A DNA stretch of 64,000 nt from Stutzerimonas kunmingensis (GTDB lineage: Bacteria > Pseudomonadota > Gammaproteobacteria > Pseudomonadales > Pseudomonadaceae), in the NCBI RefSeq assembly GCF_014764705.1, contig NZ_JACXXG010000002.1, positions 186,001-250,000 on the forward strand, given 5' to 3'. Below the pieces are notes generated by a model. It had not been told where the DNA came from and searched no databases. It saw only the letters and a list, made by a program, of their open reading frames with translations. This document shows positions 28,786 to 38,812 of the stretch, in pieces. Positions within the stretch are counted from its first letter, which is position 1, and each line of letters opens with the position of its first letter. The translations under genes and the position numbers were made by a program.

Positions 28786-29934
28786 TCAGTTGTCAGCGTT
28801 GCCGCGAGGGCTGTCCGCGTGCGCGTCGCGACAACGCCAGAGCAGCAAGGTCAGCGCCAGAAAGGCCAGCGACCAGCAACCGGCGGCGAGCAGCAGCCAG
28901 GCTGGGTGAGGCTGACTCAGCAGGGCGGGCAGCACGCGAGCCAGCGCCGCCAGGGTGATCAGCAACGCCACGCCCTGTATCCAGGGCTGCGCCCCGGGAT
29001 CGCGGAAACGGTAGATCAGCCGCGTGCGGGCCATGACCGCGAAAGTCAGGCTGCCCAGCGCGCCGACGGTCAAGGCGTGCAGCGTTGCGTTCAATGGCAG
29101 CGCCGGTAGCAGCGTACCCAGGCCAAGCAATAGCAGGCCAATGGCGAGCCAGGCATAGCCGAGCAGCAGGTTCAGCAACTCCGGCCGCGCGCAGCGCCAG
29201 GGTTGCCAGCGCAGCAGGCGGATGGTCGTGAGTACGGCAGCGGCAACCAGTACGGCGCCGGTGAGTTGCCGGGTGAGCGGCCAGGGCAGGAGATTCAACA
29301 GCAGGGCGAGGCCGAGCAGGATCAGCACGGCACCTTCGATCTGCGGCTGCACCCGCGCATCCAGTCGCCATCCCCCGCTCTGCGCGTAACCGGCGACGGC
29401 TGGCGCGATGATCCGTCCGCCCATGAAGAACATCAGGGTGGCGAGCAATAGTAGCGCCTCCTCCAGCATGAGGCGGTCGAAGCCAGCTCCAAAGCCACCG
29501 CTGGCGATGGCGCTGAGCAGACTCAGCCCGGCGACCACGGGTGCGACGCTCTGGTTACGCCATTTCTTCGCGGCGCCGAGAAAGCGCGGCAGCACTTTCC
29601 AGGCAAGGGCGGTGGCAAAGATCGCGGCGCAGATCAGTGCCAGCCACGAGCCCGGCCACAGCAGGAAGCTCAGTCGTGCCAGCGCCCAGCAGCCGAGCAG
29701 CGTCAGGGTAAAGCGCAGTCGCTGCGGGCCGAGCAGGTAGCCGGCGATCACCGCCAGGGCGAAGCCGAAGAGCATTTCGTGGGCGTGACCGGCGGATGTG
29801 GCGAGCCCGGGCAACGCGGGAAGCAGGCCAAGTAGTGCCAGGACCGAATACGGCAGGATCAGCGCCGCGTAGAGCGCGGCAGCCGGAAAGAACCAGGCAT
29901 TGGCAAAGGGTAGGCGCGCTTTTCGCGGCGGCAT
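28786..29934 (-). CDS. NnrS family haem/copper membrane protein
   Basis: 382-aa polytopic protein, about 12 hydrophobic segments. The family His-rich segment SAGHAHEMLFGFALAVIAGYLLG, GGRIIAPAVAGYA, and TLHALTVGALGSLTFAVMARTRL are present. NnrS proteins protect against nitrosative stress during denitrification, a trait of this lineage, although no denitrification genes lie in the window. ATG 29934 is chosen; a TTG at 29973 overlapping the GNAT stop is possible. The preceding GNAT gene ends 35 bp upstream. Confidence 0.85.
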   Translation of the reverse strand: MPPRKARLPFANAWFFPAAALYAALILPYSVLALLGLLPALPGLATSAGHAHEMLFGFALAVIAGYLLGPQRLRFTLTLLGCWALARLSFLLWPGSWLALICAAIFATALAWKVLPRFLGAAKKWRNQSVAPVVAGLSLLSAIASGGFGAGFDRLMLEEALLLLATLMFFMGGRIIAPAVAGYAQSGGWRLDARVQPQIEGAVLILLGLALLLNLLPWPLTRQLTGAVLVAAAVLTTIRLLRWQPWRCARPELLNLLLGYAWLAIGLLLLGLGTLLPALPLNATLHALTVGALGSLTFAVMARTRLIYRFRDPGAQPWIQGVALLITLAALARVLPALLSQPHPAWLLLAAGCWSLAFLALTLLLWRCRDAHADSPRGNADN

Positions 29935-29969
29935 CGCGGCTGGTGGCGCAGGCGTGCTGGAACGATTGC

Positions 29970-30449
29970 TCAACCTGCCGCGAACTCTGACAGTGCGTTG
30001 CCGGCAAGGCGGTAGCCGATCCACTCGCTCTGCGGCCGGGCGCCGATGGATTCGTAGAAGTCGATGGCTGGCTGATTCCAGTCCAGCACCGACCACTCGA
30101 AGCGCCCGCAGCCGCGTGCCACCGCCAATTTGGCCTGATGACGCAGCAACGCCTTGCCGGCACCGACGCCACGCTGCTGCGGGGTGACGTAAAGGTCTTC
30201 CAGATACAGGCCGTGCTTGCCCAGCCAGGTCGAGTAGTTGAAGAAATACACCGCATAACCGATCGGCACGCCGTCCAGCTCGCAGATCAGGCCATGGGCG
30301 GTGCTGCCGTCAGCGAACAGGCTGTTCTCGATGCCGGCGACGTCTGTCTTGACCTCGTGCTCGGCCTTTTCGTAGATGGCCAGGTCGGTGATAAAGCGCA
30401 GGATCAGCGCGGCGTCTTCGCGAACCGCGGGGCGAATGTGCAGAAACAT
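29970..30449 (-). CDS. GNAT acetyltransferase (diamine/SSAT-like)
   Basis: 159 aa. It begins IRPAVREDAALILRFITDLAIYEK; the acetyl-CoA site is LEDLYVTPQQRGVGAGKALL and the C-terminal motif WNQPAIDFYESIGA. These resemble eukaryotic-like spermidine/spermine or thialysine N-acetyltransferases. The substrate is an inference. Codon and strand fit an argH-to-NnrS transcription unit. Confidence 0.8.
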   Translation of the reverse strand: MFLHIRPAVREDAALILRFITDLAIYEKAEHEVKTDVAGIENSLFADGSTAHGLICELDGVPIGYAVYFFNYSTWLGKHGLYLEDLYVTPQQRGVGAGKALLRHQAKLAVARGCGRFEWSVLDWNQPAIDFYESIGARPQSEWIGYRLAGNALSEFAAG

Positions 30450-30472
30450 TACAGGCTGGCCCTCAATAAGGT

Positions 30473-31018
30473 TTAACGGGACGACAGGTTTGCCAGAAAG
30501 GCGTTGATGGCCTGCCGTGAGTCCAGTCGTAGGTATTGGCAGGATGGCGGTGCGTTACGCATTTCCTCGGCGTAGCGCTGCCGGTAAACCGGGTGGCGGG
30601 TCCACGACCAGGCCAGGATGGATTGGCGTGGGTTCAATTTGAATAAATTGCTCCAGCGCTCGCGGTTGCCATTCCACAACTCCTCACGGCAGGCCAGGCG
30701 TCGCAGGGTGCGCCAGATGACCTGGCGCATTACCTTGTGGCGTGGCAGATCCAGCCAGATCACTATGTCCGAGCGCTCTCGCACCAACGGGCGCACCGCC
30801 GAATAATTGCCTTCTGCTACCCAGCCGTCGCCCTGCAGCGCATCACGGGTCGCCTGCTGAAACTGCTCGGTGGGCAACGGCTGCCAGCCCGGTTGATGGA
30901 ACAGGGCATCCAGCTCGATATGGCGATAACCGAGCTGCTGCGCCAGACGGCGCGACAGCATGGCCTTGCCGGCACCTGAACAGCCGACCACCGAAATACG
31001 GCGGCCAGACGTGATCAT
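30473..31018 (-). CDS. P-loop nucleotide kinase-like protein (topology-modulation / adenylate-kinase-like) with altered Walker A
   Basis: 181 aa, resembling the AAA or adenylate-kinase-like FlaR/topology-modulation proteins: [30 protein letters not shown] and the arginine-rich lid [25 protein letters not shown]. The Walker A reads GCSGAGKA, so the Ser/Thr that holds Mg is replaced by Ala. The protein may bind nucleotide poorly or use another residue. Its ATG overlaps the argH stop by 4 bp, so translation is coupled to argH. Confidence 0.7.
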   Translation of the reverse strand: MITSGRRISVVGCSGAGKAMLSRRLAQQLGYRHIELDALFHQPGWQPLPTEQFQQATRDALQGDGWVAEGNYSAVRPLVRERSDIVIWLDLPRHKVMRQVIWRTLRRLACREELWNGNRERWSNLFKLNPRQSILAWSWTRHPVYRQRYAEEMRNAPPSCQYLRLDSRQAINAFLANLSSR

Positions 31019-32409
31019 CTAGTCGCCAGCAGATTCTTGCCACGAGCCACCGCGGCGCGTACCTGGTTCGGCGCGGTGCCGCCGATATGGTCGCGGGCGT
31101 TGACCGAGCCTTCCAGGGTCAGCACGGCGAACACGTCGTCAGTGATCTGGTCGCTGAACTGGCGCAGCTCGTCGAGGCTCATCTCGGCCAAGTCCTTGCC
31201 GGTCTGCACGCCGTACTTCACCGCGTGGCCGACGATCTCGTGGCAGTCGCGGAAGGGCAGTCCCTTGCGCACCAGGTAATCGGCGAGATCCGTCGCGGTG
31301 GAGAAGCCGCGCAGCGCCGCTTCGCGCATGATTTCGCGCTTGGGTTTGATCGCCGGAACCATGTCGGCAAAGGCGCGCAGACTGTCGCGCAGGGTGTCGG
31401 CGGCGTCGAACAGCGGTTCCTTGTCTTCCTGATTGTCCTTGTTATAGGCCAGCGGCTGGCCCTTCATCAGCACCAGAAGGCCTGCCAGCGCACCAAATAC
31501 GCGGCCGGTCTTGCCGCGCACCAGCTCAGGTACGTCCGGGTTCTTCTTCTGCGGCATGATCGAGGAGCCGGTGCAGAAACGGTCGGGCAGGTCGATGAAC
31601 TGGAACTGCGCGCTGGTCCAGAGCACCAGCTCTTCGGAGAAGCGCGACAGGTGCATCATCGCCACCGAGGCGGCGGCACAGAATTCGATGGCGAAATCGC
31701 GATCGGACACGCCATCCAGCGAGTTGCCGGAGATCGCTTCGAAACCTAGCAGTTCGCAGGTGATCTCCCGCTGGATCGGATAGGTGGTGCCGGCCAGCGC
31801 GGCCGAACCCAGCGGCATGCGGTTGGTGCGCTTGCGGCAGTCGACCAGGCGCTCGTAGTCGCGGCTGAGCATCTCGAACCAGGCCAATAGATGGTGGCCG
31901 AAGGTCACCGGCTGCGCGGTCTGCAGGTGGGTGAAGCCGGGCATGATGGTGTCCGCTTCGGCTTCCGCCAGACCCAGAAGGCCTTCTTGAAGACGGGTAA
32001 TTTCGCCGAGGATCAGGTCGATTTCATCGCGCAGCCACAGGCGGATGTCGGTGGCGACCTGGTCGTTGCGCGAGCGGCCGGTGTGCAGCTTCTTGCCGGT
32101 CACTCCGATGCGGTCGGTCAGGCGTGCTTCGATGTTCATGTGCACGTCTTCCAGGTCGACGCGCCAGTCGAAGGTGCCGGCTTCGATTTCGCCTTGGATG
32201 TCTTTCAGATTGGCGATGATCTGGTCACGCTCATCGGCGTTCAGCACGCCGGCTTTTTCCAGCATCGTCGCATGGGCGATCGAACCCATGATGTCGTGGC
32301 GGTAGAGGCGCTTGTCGAACTCGACGGAGGCGGTGAATCGGGCGACGAAGGCGTCGACGGGCTCGCTGAAACGGCCGCCCCAGGACTGGTTGGTCTTGTC
32401 GGTGCTCAT
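31015..32409 (-). CDS. argH: Argininosuccinate lyase
   Basis: 464-aa fumarase/aspartase-superfamily enzyme, last step of arginine synthesis. The signature [12 protein letters not shown] is present, with the active-site loops [11 protein letters not shown] and [14 protein letters not shown]. The start at 32409 ([14 protein letters not shown]) matches the family; the in-frame extension to 32520 does not. It is divergent from algZ across a 206-bp gap, the order seen in P. aeruginosa. Confidence 0.96.
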   Translation of the reverse strand: MSTDKTNQSWGGRFSEPVDAFVARFTASVEFDKRLYRHDIMGSIAHATMLEKAGVLNADERDQIIANLKDIQGEIEAGTFDWRVDLEDVHMNIEARLTDRIGVTGKKLHTGRSRNDQVATDIRLWLRDEIDLILGEITRLQEGLLGLAEAEADTIMPGFTHLQTAQPVTFGHHLLAWFEMLSRDYERLVDCRKRTNRMPLGSAALAGTTYPIQREITCELLGFEAISGNSLDGVSDRDFAIEFCAAASVAMMHLSRFSEELVLWTSAQFQFIDLPDRFCTGSSIMPQKKNPDVPELVRGKTGRVFGALAGLLVLMKGQPLAYNKDNQEDKEPLFDAADTLRDSLRAFADMVPAIKPKREIMREAALRGFSTATDLADYLVRKGLPFRDCHEIVGHAVKYGVQTGKDLAEMSLDELRQFSDQITDDVFAVLTLEGSVNARDHIGGTAPNQVRAAVARGKNLLATR

Positions 32410-32615
32410 GTATGCGCTCGCTGAAATCCGAAGGCTGAGGAAAGGCGGCGATGATAACAGGGATGGTGCCGCTGTCGGGGACATCGCCGCCACGGCGGCG
32501 AAGGGTGAGCTGGCTGGCAATTCCGGATTATTCCACTTGGCTGACCGGCACCCGGCTTGCCGTTGACCGGGTGTGCAAGGAAACTGCCGGGCAGGTAAAC
32601 CACAGGCTGAAGCGC

Positions 32616-33674
32616 GTGAAATCCACTGCCGTATCCGATGACTTCTTCGTCCCCGAGCTGTGCCAGCCCGATGCCTTGCTTGGCCTGGTCCTGCTCGCCG
32701 AGTTGCTGGTGTTCGTGCTGGTGCTGGCCGAGCCGATGCAGCCTGGCTTTGACTGGATGCGGCTGGCGCTGACGTCGTTGTTCGTGCAGTGGATCGTGCT
32801 GCTCTCGGCCGGCACCATGTGTCTGCTGCGGCCCGTGCTGGCGCGTATGCGCACTGCCTTCGCCGGGCTGGCCTGCTGCGCCCTGGTGGTCGGGCTGACC
32901 CTGGCCTGCACCGCGGTGGCCGATATCTACCAGCTCGGCGGCCCGCTTTCGCGCGACGGGGAGGTCAATCTCTACCTGCGTCACGCGCTGATCAGCCTGA
33001 TCATGTCCGGGCTGTTGCTACGCTATTTCTATCTGCAGAGTCAGTGGCGCCGCCAGGAGCAGGCCGAGCTGCGGGCGCGGATCGAGTCGCTGCAGGCGCG
33101 CGTCCGTCCGCATTTCCTGTTCAACAGCCTCAACAGCATCGCCGCACTGGTGGCCAGCGATCCGGTCAAGGCCGAGCAGGCGGTGCTGGATCTGTCGGAC
33201 CTGTTCCGTGCCAGCCTGGCCCGACCCGGCACGTTGGTGGCCTGGAGCGAGGAGCTGGAGTTGTCGCGGCGCTACCTGTCGATCGAACAATATCGCCTGG
33301 GCGACCGTCTACAGATGGACTGGCAGGTCGCCGGCGTACCGGACGATCTGCCGATTCCGCAGCTGACGCTGCAACCGTTGCTGGAGAATGCGCTGGTGTA
33401 TGGCATCCAGCCCCGTATCGAGGGAGGTGTGGTGAGCGTAACCGCCGATTATGTCGATGGCGTGTTTCAGTTGGTGGTCAGCAACCCCTTCGACGAAACC
33501 GCTCAAGCGCAGGCTTCACGCGGGACACGGCAGGGTCTGCAGAACATCGACGCACGATTAGCGGCACTTTTCGGTCCGCTAGCGAGTCTCAGCGTGGAGC
33601 GCCGTGAAGGCCGCCATTACACATGTCTACGCTATCCATGTGCGAGACAAACGCAGGAAGCCAGATCTATATGA
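32616..33674 (+). CDS. algZ: Sensor histidine kinase AlgZ/FimS
   Basis: 352-aa membrane sensor of the LytS/YehU type, partner of AlgR, controlling alginate, type IV pili and rhamnolipids in P. aeruginosa. About four membrane segments (20-140), a coiled linker, then the His-kinase box [15 protein letters not shown] (His166) and N-box [18 protein letters not shown] 32616 with AGG 9 nt upstream gives a length close to P. aeruginosa AlgZ; the ATG at 32451 would add unsupported N-terminal residues. The stop overlaps the algR ATG (ATGA). Confidence 0.88.
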   Translation: MKSTAVSDDFFVPELCQPDALLGLVLLAELLVFVLVLAEPMQPGFDWMRLALTSLFVQWIVLLSAGTMCLLRPVLARMRTAFAGLACCALVVGLTLACTAVADIYQLGGPLSRDGEVNLYLRHALISLIMSGLLLRYFYLQSQWRRQEQAELRARIESLQARVRPHFLFNSLNSIAALVASDPVKAEQAVLDLSDLFRASLARPGTLVAWSEELELSRRYLSIEQYRLGDRLQMDWQVAGVPDDLPIPQLTLQPLLENALVYGIQPRIEGGVVSVTADYVDGVFQLVVSNPFDETAQAQASRGTRQGLQNIDARLAALFGPLASLSVERREGRHYTCLRYPCARQTQEARSI

Positions 33675-34417
33675 ATGTCCTGATTGTCGATGACGAACCT
33701 CTAGCCCGCGAGCGCCTCAGCCGACTGGTAGGTGACCTCGACGGCTATCGTGTCCTCGAGCCCGCTGCCAGCAATGGCGAAGAAGCACTGACGCTGATCG
33801 AGGAACTGCGCCCTGATGTCGTGCTGCTGGATATCCGCATGCCGGGGCTAGATGGCCTGCAGGTTGCAGCTAGGCTTTGCGAGACGGATGCGCCGCCTGC
33901 CGTGATCTTTTGTACTGCCCATGATGAGTTCGCGCTGGAGGCTTTCCAGGTCAGCGCGGTTGGCTATCTGGTCAAGCCGGTGCGCCCGGAACACCTCACC
34001 GAGGCCTTGAAGAAGGCGGAACGGCCGAACCGAGTGCAGCTCGCTGCGTTGACCCGGCCGGCAGCGGTTTCCGGTGCCGGGCCTCGCACCCACATCAGCG
34101 CGCGCACCCGCAAGGGCATCGAGCTGATTCCGCTGGACCACGTGATCTACTTCATCGCCGACCACAAGTACGTCACCCTGCGCCATATCGGTGGCGAGGT
34201 GCTGCTGGACGAGCCGTTGAAGTCTCTGGAAGACGAGTTCGGCGAGCGCTTCGTGCGTATTCACCGCAACGCGCTGGTGTTCCGTGATCGTATCGAGCGC
34301 CTGCAGCGCACGCCGCTCGGGCATTTCCAGCTGTTCCTCAAGGGGCTCGAGGGTGAGGCGCTGACGGTGAGCCGTCGCCATGTCGCCGGTGTGCGCAAGC
34401 TGATGCAGAACCTCTGA
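33671..34417 (+). CDS. algR: Response regulator AlgR
   Basis: 248-aa receiver plus LytTR DNA-binding domain. The phospho-acceptor is Asp54 in VVLLDIRMPGLDG; the acidic pair is DDE near residues 7-9 and the Lys in GYLVKPVRPEH. The C-terminal LytTR part is IELIPLDHVIYFIADHKYVTLRH to the end. Start ATG overlaps algZ by 4 bp, the same arrangement as in P. aeruginosa; hemC follows. Confidence 0.95.
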   Translation: MNVLIVDDEPLARERLSRLVGDLDGYRVLEPAASNGEEALTLIEELRPDVVLLDIRMPGLDGLQVAARLCETDAPPAVIFCTAHDEFALEAFQVSAVGYLVKPVRPEHLTEALKKAERPNRVQLAALTRPAAVSGAGPRTHISARTRKGIELIPLDHVIYFIADHKYVTLRHIGGEVLLDEPLKSLEDEFGERFVRIHRNALVFRDRIERLQRTPLGHFQLFLKGLEGEALTVSRRHVAGVRKLMQNL

Positions 34418-34572
34418 ACCAGTACGGCTCGCTGCGTTGGAGGCCGTCAGCTCGTGCAGCTGGCGGGCGCCGGCGCGGTGGCGTGACACCACCTTTTACT
34501 TGATTCCGGCCAACCCAGGCTGGTTGTCCGGCCTGTTATCATCGCCGGCAATTCACTGTTCTGGAATTGCCC

Positions 34573-35511
34573 ATGTCTCGCGAAATTCGCATCGCTACCC
34601 GCAAGAGTGCCCTGGCCCTGTGGCAGGCCGAGTACGTCAAGGCGCGCCTGGAGGCGTCGCACCCAGGGCTGAAGGTCAGCCTGGTGCCGATGGTCAGCCG
34701 CGGCGACAAGCTGCTTGACGCGCCGCTGGCGAAGATCGGCGGCAAGGGCCTGTTCGTCAAGGAGCTGGAAACGGCGCTGATGGAGAACGAGGCGGACATC
34801 GCCGTGCACTCCATGAAGGACGTGCCGATGGAGTTTCCCGAGGGGCTGGGCCTGTACTGCATCTGCGAGCGCGAAGACCCACGCGATGCCTTCGTCTCCA
34901 ATCATTTCGACGACCTCGATGCGCTGCCGCCCGGCAGTGTGGTCGGCACCTCGTCGCTGCGCCGTCAGGCCCAGCTGCTGGCGCGTCGGCCGGACCTGAA
35001 GATCCAGTTCCTGCGCGGCAACGTTAACACCCGACTGGCCAAGCTCGATGCTGGCGAGTACGACGCCATCATTCTCGCTGCCGCCGGGCTGATCCGCCTT
35101 GGCTTCGGTGAACGCATCCGCTCCAGCATCAGCGTCGACGAGAGCCTGCCGGCCGGCGGTCAGGGCGCGGTCGGCATCGAATGCCGTACCACCGACAGCG
35201 AACTGCATGCGCTGCTGGAATGCCTGAATCACGCGCCGACCGCGACTCGTGTCGTCGCCGAGCGCGCGTTGAACAAGCGCTTGAACGGCGGCTGCCAGGT
35301 GCCGATCGCCTGTTACGCGGTGCTCGAAGGCGAGCAGCTGTGGTTGCGCGGATTGGTCGGCCAGCCGGACGGCACCGTGCTGCTGCGCGCCGAGGGCCGT
35401 GCGCCCGCCGCCGATGCCGAGGCGCTGGGTGTGCAGGTTGCCGAAGCGCTGCTGGATCAGGGCGCGGAGCAGATTCTCCAGGCAGTCTACGGCGAGGCTG
35501 GTCACGCGTGA
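34573..35511 (+). CDS. hemC: Porphobilinogen deaminase
   Basis: 312-aa enzyme joining four porphobilinogens to hydroxymethylbilane. The dipyrromethane cofactor Cys is in [14 protein letters not shown]; the catalytic Asp is in [21 protein letters not shown] and the [11 protein letters not shown] and RGNVNTRL motifs are present. ATG 34573 is preferred to 34567. A 155-bp gap separates it from algR; the stop overlaps the hemD GTG (GTGA). Confidence 0.96.
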   Translation: MSREIRIATRKSALALWQAEYVKARLEASHPGLKVSLVPMVSRGDKLLDAPLAKIGGKGLFVKELETALMENEADIAVHSMKDVPMEFPEGLGLYCICEREDPRDAFVSNHFDDLDALPPGSVVGTSSLRRQAQLLARRPDLKIQFLRGNVNTRLAKLDAGEYDAIILAAAGLIRLGFGERIRSSISVDESLPAGGQGAVGIECRTTDSELHALLECLNHAPTATRVVAERALNKRLNGGCQVPIACYAVLEGEQLWLRGLVGQPDGTVLLRAEGRAPAADAEALGVQVAEALLDQGAEQILQAVYGEAGHA

Positions 35512-36278
35512 CCGGCTGGCGCCTGCTACTGACCCGGCCGGCCGAGGAGTGTGGCGCGGTTGCGGCGGTATTGGCTGAAGCCGGGATTCACAGTGCCAGC
35601 CTGCCGCTGCTTGCGATCGAACCCTTGCCGGAAACCGCCGAGCAGCGCGCGACGGTTCTCGAGCTGGATCGCTACTGCGCGGTCATTGTGGTCAGCAAGC
35701 CGGCGGCCCGGCTGGGCATCGAGCTACTCGACCGCTATTGGCCGCAGCCACCGTTCGCCCAGGCCTGGTTCAGCGTCGGCGCCGCCACCGGCGCCATACT
35801 CGCCGACTACGGACTGGACGCCAGCTGGCCGGAGCGCGGCGACGACAGCGAGGCGCTGCTGGCGCTGCCGCGGCTCGGCGAGGCGTTGGCCCGACCCGAT
35901 CCGAAGGTGCTGATCCTGCGTGGGGAGGGCGGCCGCGAGCTGCTCGCCGAGACATTGCGCGCGCGCGGGGTGCAGGTGGATATCCTCGAGCTGTACCGGC
36001 GCTACCTGCCCGATTACCCCGCGGGAACACTCGCCGCCACGCTCCGCTCGGAACGGCTCAACGGCCTGGTGGTCAGCAGTGGGCAGGGTTTGCTGTCGCT
36101 GCGTGAGCTGGCGGCCGATACCTGGCCCGAAATGCTTGAGCTACCCTTGTTCGTACCCAGTCCGCGGGTGGCGGAGATGGCTCGGCAGCTGGGCGCCAAA
36201 CGAATTGTGGATTGCCGCGGCGCCAGCGTCGCGGCCTTGCTGGCGGCGTTGCGGGAAACCGCGGTGACCGCCTCCTGA
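35508..36278 (+). CDS. hemD: Uroporphyrinogen-III synthase
   Basis: 256 aa, closing and inverting ring D to make uroporphyrinogen III. The family is poorly conserved; [18 protein letters not shown] at the start and [10 protein letters not shown] with [13 protein letters not shown] near the end are typical. The start is GTG overlapping the hemC stop by 4 bp. The longer in-frame ORF to 35181 lies inside hemC. Next is hemX. Confidence 0.9.
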   Translation: MTGWRLLLTRPAEECGAVAAVLAEAGIHSASLPLLAIEPLPETAEQRATVLELDRYCAVIVVSKPAARLGIELLDRYWPQPPFAQAWFSVGAATGAILADYGLDASWPERGDDSEALLALPRLGEALARPDPKVLILRGEGGRELLAETLRARGVQVDILELYRRYLPDYPAGTLAATLRSERLNGLVVSSGQGLLSLRELAADTWPEMLELPLFVPSPRVAEMARQLGAKRIVDCRGASVAALLAALRETAVTAS

Positions 36279-36294
36279 AGCAAAGGATGGAAAC

Positions 36295-37488
36295 GTGAGC
36301 GAAGCAGACTCCAAGAAAGAACCGCTGCAACCCCCCGCCAGTGAGCCGACCCCCGCCGTCGATCCGGTCAAACCCGCCAAGCCTGCGCCATCCAGGCCGG
36401 CGTCCAGCGGTGGCGGGAAGTCTCTTGCGGCTCTGGCCTTGCTGGTCGGCCTGGGCGGTGTGGCGCTTGGCGGCTATGGCGTCTGGCAGCTTCAGCAGCT
36501 TGGCGCCGACGAGGATCGTCAGCTCGAAGCCCTGCAGAGTGCCGATGAGAAGACTCGCCAGCTGGCCGAGCGTGAGCGTGAGCTGGCGGCACGTCTGGGC
36601 CGGCTGGAGCAGCTGCCTTCGGCTAGCGAGCTGGAGGAGCGGCGGCGCTTGCTGGCGACATTGCAGAGCGATCAACAGCGCCTTTCCGGGCGTGTCGAGC
36701 AGGTGCTCGGTGCCAGTCGCGAAGAGTGGCGCCTGGCCGAGGCCGAACACCTGCTGCGCATGGCGATGCTGCAGCTCTCGGCCATGCAGGACGTGAACAG
36801 CGCCGAGATGCTGGTGCACGAAGCTGACCTGATTCTGCAGAAACAGGACGATCCCGGCGCCTACAGCACGCGGCAGAAGCTGCTGGAAGGGCTCGAAGCC
36901 CTGCGCAGCCTGCCGGAGCTCGATCGCACCGGGCTGTTTCTGCAGCTCGGCGCCTTGCGCGGGCAAACCGCTCAGCTCAGCGCGCTGGCGCCGGAGTTCG
37001 TCAATGGCGAGGCGCAGTCGGAAAGCGCGCAGGACAGCCGCTGGCAGCGCTGGCTGAACGAGCTGACGCGCTATGTGCGTGTGGAGTTCGATGCCAGCGG
37101 CGACGTCAAGCCGCTGCTCGCCGGACAGACCCTGGGGCAGGTGCGACTGGCCCTTTCGCTGGCCATCGAGCAGGCCCAGTGGGCGGTGCTCAATGGCAAT
37201 GCCGAGGTCTACCGGCAGTCGCTGGAACAGGCCAGCTCTGTGCTCAAGGATCACTTCAGCGAAGACAATGGCCAGGCGAGTGGCCTGCGCAAACGTCTCG
37301 ACGAGCTGTCGCGGCGCGAGGTGGAGGTGACCCTGCCTGATCTCGCGCCAGCATTGCAGGCGCTGCAGGGCTATGTGCAGAAGCGTGAGCGCGGCGATGA
37401 GGCGCAAGCGCCGGAATCGTCTGAATCCTCAGATTCGCCGGCTCAGCCCGAGGCCGAGAATGAGGCGCAGGAGGCTCAGCGCACATGA
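36295..37488 (+). CDS. hemX: HemX, uroporphyrinogen-III C-methyltransferase-like membrane protein
   Basis: 397 aa. A Pro/Lys-rich cytoplasmic head, one membrane anchor (about 42-64, SLAALALLVGLGGVALGGYGVW), a coiled coil (65-130, LGADEDRQLEALQS onward), then a periplasmic domain. The gene is annotated HemX by its place; no methyltransferase motif is present, so no catalysis is claimed. GTG start at 36295, with AAGGATGG upstream. Overlaps hemY by 4 bp. Confidence 0.85.
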   Translation: MSEADSKKEPLQPPASEPTPAVDPVKPAKPAPSRPASSGGGKSLAALALLVGLGGVALGGYGVWQLQQLGADEDRQLEALQSADEKTRQLAERERELAARLGRLEQLPSASELEERRRLLATLQSDQQRLSGRVEQVLGASREEWRLAEAEHLLRMAMLQLSAMQDVNSAEMLVHEADLILQKQDDPGAYSTRQKLLEGLEALRSLPELDRTGLFLQLGALRGQTAQLSALAPEFVNGEAQSESAQDSRWQRWLNELTRYVRVEFDASGDVKPLLAGQTLGQVRLALSLAIEQAQWAVLNGNAEVYRQSLEQASSVLKDHFSEDNGQASGLRKRLDELSRREVEVTLPDLAPALQALQGYVQKRERGDEAQAPESSESSDSPAQPEAENEAQEAQRT

Positions 37489-38705
37489 AACGTCTGGCTC
37501 TTGTATTCATCCTTCTGCTGGCGATCGCGGGCTTTCTCGGCTGGGCAATCAGCCAGAGTGCCGGCTACGTGCTGATCACCTACGACCAGTTCCGTTACGA
37601 ATCCAGCTTTTGGGTATTCCTCGCCCTGGTCGCCTGCCTCTGGCTGGTGGCCATGGTGGTGCACTGGTTGCTCGGGCTGCTGCAGGTCTCCGGGGCGCTG
37701 GTCAACCCCTGGTCGCGCCGGCACCGCGCTCGGCGGGTGGAGAAGGCTTCTCGCCGTGGGTTGCGCGAGCTTGCCGAGGGGCAGTGGGCGCCGGCGCTGG
37801 GGCATCTGCAGTTGGCGGCAGAAAAGGATCAGCAGCCGCTGGTGCATTACCTGGGTGCTGCGCGCGCAGCCAATGAGCTGGGTGAATATGCGCAGAGCGA
37901 CGAGCTGCTGCAGAAGGCGCGCGAGCGCGAGCCCGAGGCGGCGCTGGCGATCGGCCTGACGCAGGCGCAGCTGCAGATCGCCCGCGGCCAGTATGTCGAG
38001 GCGCGCGCATCGCTTGGTGAACTGCAAAACGACCATCCGCGTCACCCTTACGTTCTTACCTTGCTCCAGCAACTCTACGTGCAGCTGGAGGACTGGTCGG
38101 CGCTGTGCCGGTTGCTGCCGGAGCTGCGCAAGCACCGCGTACTGCCACCGGCACGCCTGAACGAGTTGGAAGTGCTGGCCTGGACTGCCGCGGTGGAGCA
38201 GGCCGGTCAGCCCTCCGAGCTGCCTGCCGAGACCAGCCTCGAAGCGCTGAACCAGCGCTGGCAGACTGTGCCCAGCGCGCTGCGCAGCGAGCCGTTGGCG
38301 GTGCGTGCGTATGCGGATGGGCTCGCTCGTCTCGGCGCTCAGGCGAAGGCCGAAGAGGTGCTCTACACGGCGATCAAACGCCAGTTCGATGATCGCTTGG
38401 TCGAACGCTATGGAAGGGTGCAGGGTCGCGTTCCGGCGCGCCAGCTCGCACACGCCGAAGGCTGGCTCAAGGATCATCCACAGAACCCGGTGCTGCTGCT
38501 GGCGCTGGGGCGGATCAGCCTGCGCAACGAGCTGTGGGGCAAGGCGCGTGATTACCTGGAAGCGAGTCTGCGCTTCGATCATCGTCCGGAAACCTGTGCC
38601 GAGCTGGCGCGGCTGCTGGCTCAGCTGGGTGATACCGAAAGCAGCAATCGGCTATTCCAGCAGGGCGTGGTTCTGCTCGATCGCAATCTCCCGGCCACCT
38701 TGTGA
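37485..38705 (+). CDS. hemY: HemY-type TPR membrane protein
   Basis: 406 aa with two N-terminal membrane segments (about 1-22 and 40-62) and a TPR-like cytoplasmic or periplasmic part (motifs such as AANELGEYAQSDELLQKARER, LLALGRISLRNELWGKARDYLEASLRFD). It is the haem-operon HemY, not the B. subtilis protoporphyrinogen oxidase of the same name. Role in haem trafficking or assembly is proposed for the family. ATGA overlap with hemX. Confidence 0.86.
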   Translation: MKRLALVFILLLAIAGFLGWAISQSAGYVLITYDQFRYESSFWVFLALVACLWLVAMVVHWLLGLLQVSGALVNPWSRRHRARRVEKASRRGLRELAEGQWAPALGHLQLAAEKDQQPLVHYLGAARAANELGEYAQSDELLQKAREREPEAALAIGLTQAQLQIARGQYVEARASLGELQNDHPRHPYVLTLLQQLYVQLEDWSALCRLLPELRKHRVLPPARLNELEVLAWTAAVEQAGQPSELPAETSLEALNQRWQTVPSALRSEPLAVRAYADGLARLGAQAKAEEVLYTAIKRQFDDRLVERYGRVQGRVPARQLAHAEGWLKDHPQNPVLLLALGRISLRNELWGKARDYLEASLRFDHRPETCAELARLLAQLGDTESSNRLFQQGVVLLDRNLPATL

Positions 38706-38812
38706 TCGGTTAGTCAGGTCCGCCATGTGGCGGGCCTGACGCTGCCGCGCAGCTTGTAAGCCTGTCGACGTTTCCACTACCGTAGCGAACTTTTCCAGCT
38801 AGTGGAGCCATC

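Noticed and set aside
34500..34513. ANR/FNR-like TTGAT-N4-GCCAA before hemC
   Set aside because: The right half-site matches too poorly (ATCAA expected) and no matching promoter spacing was seen.
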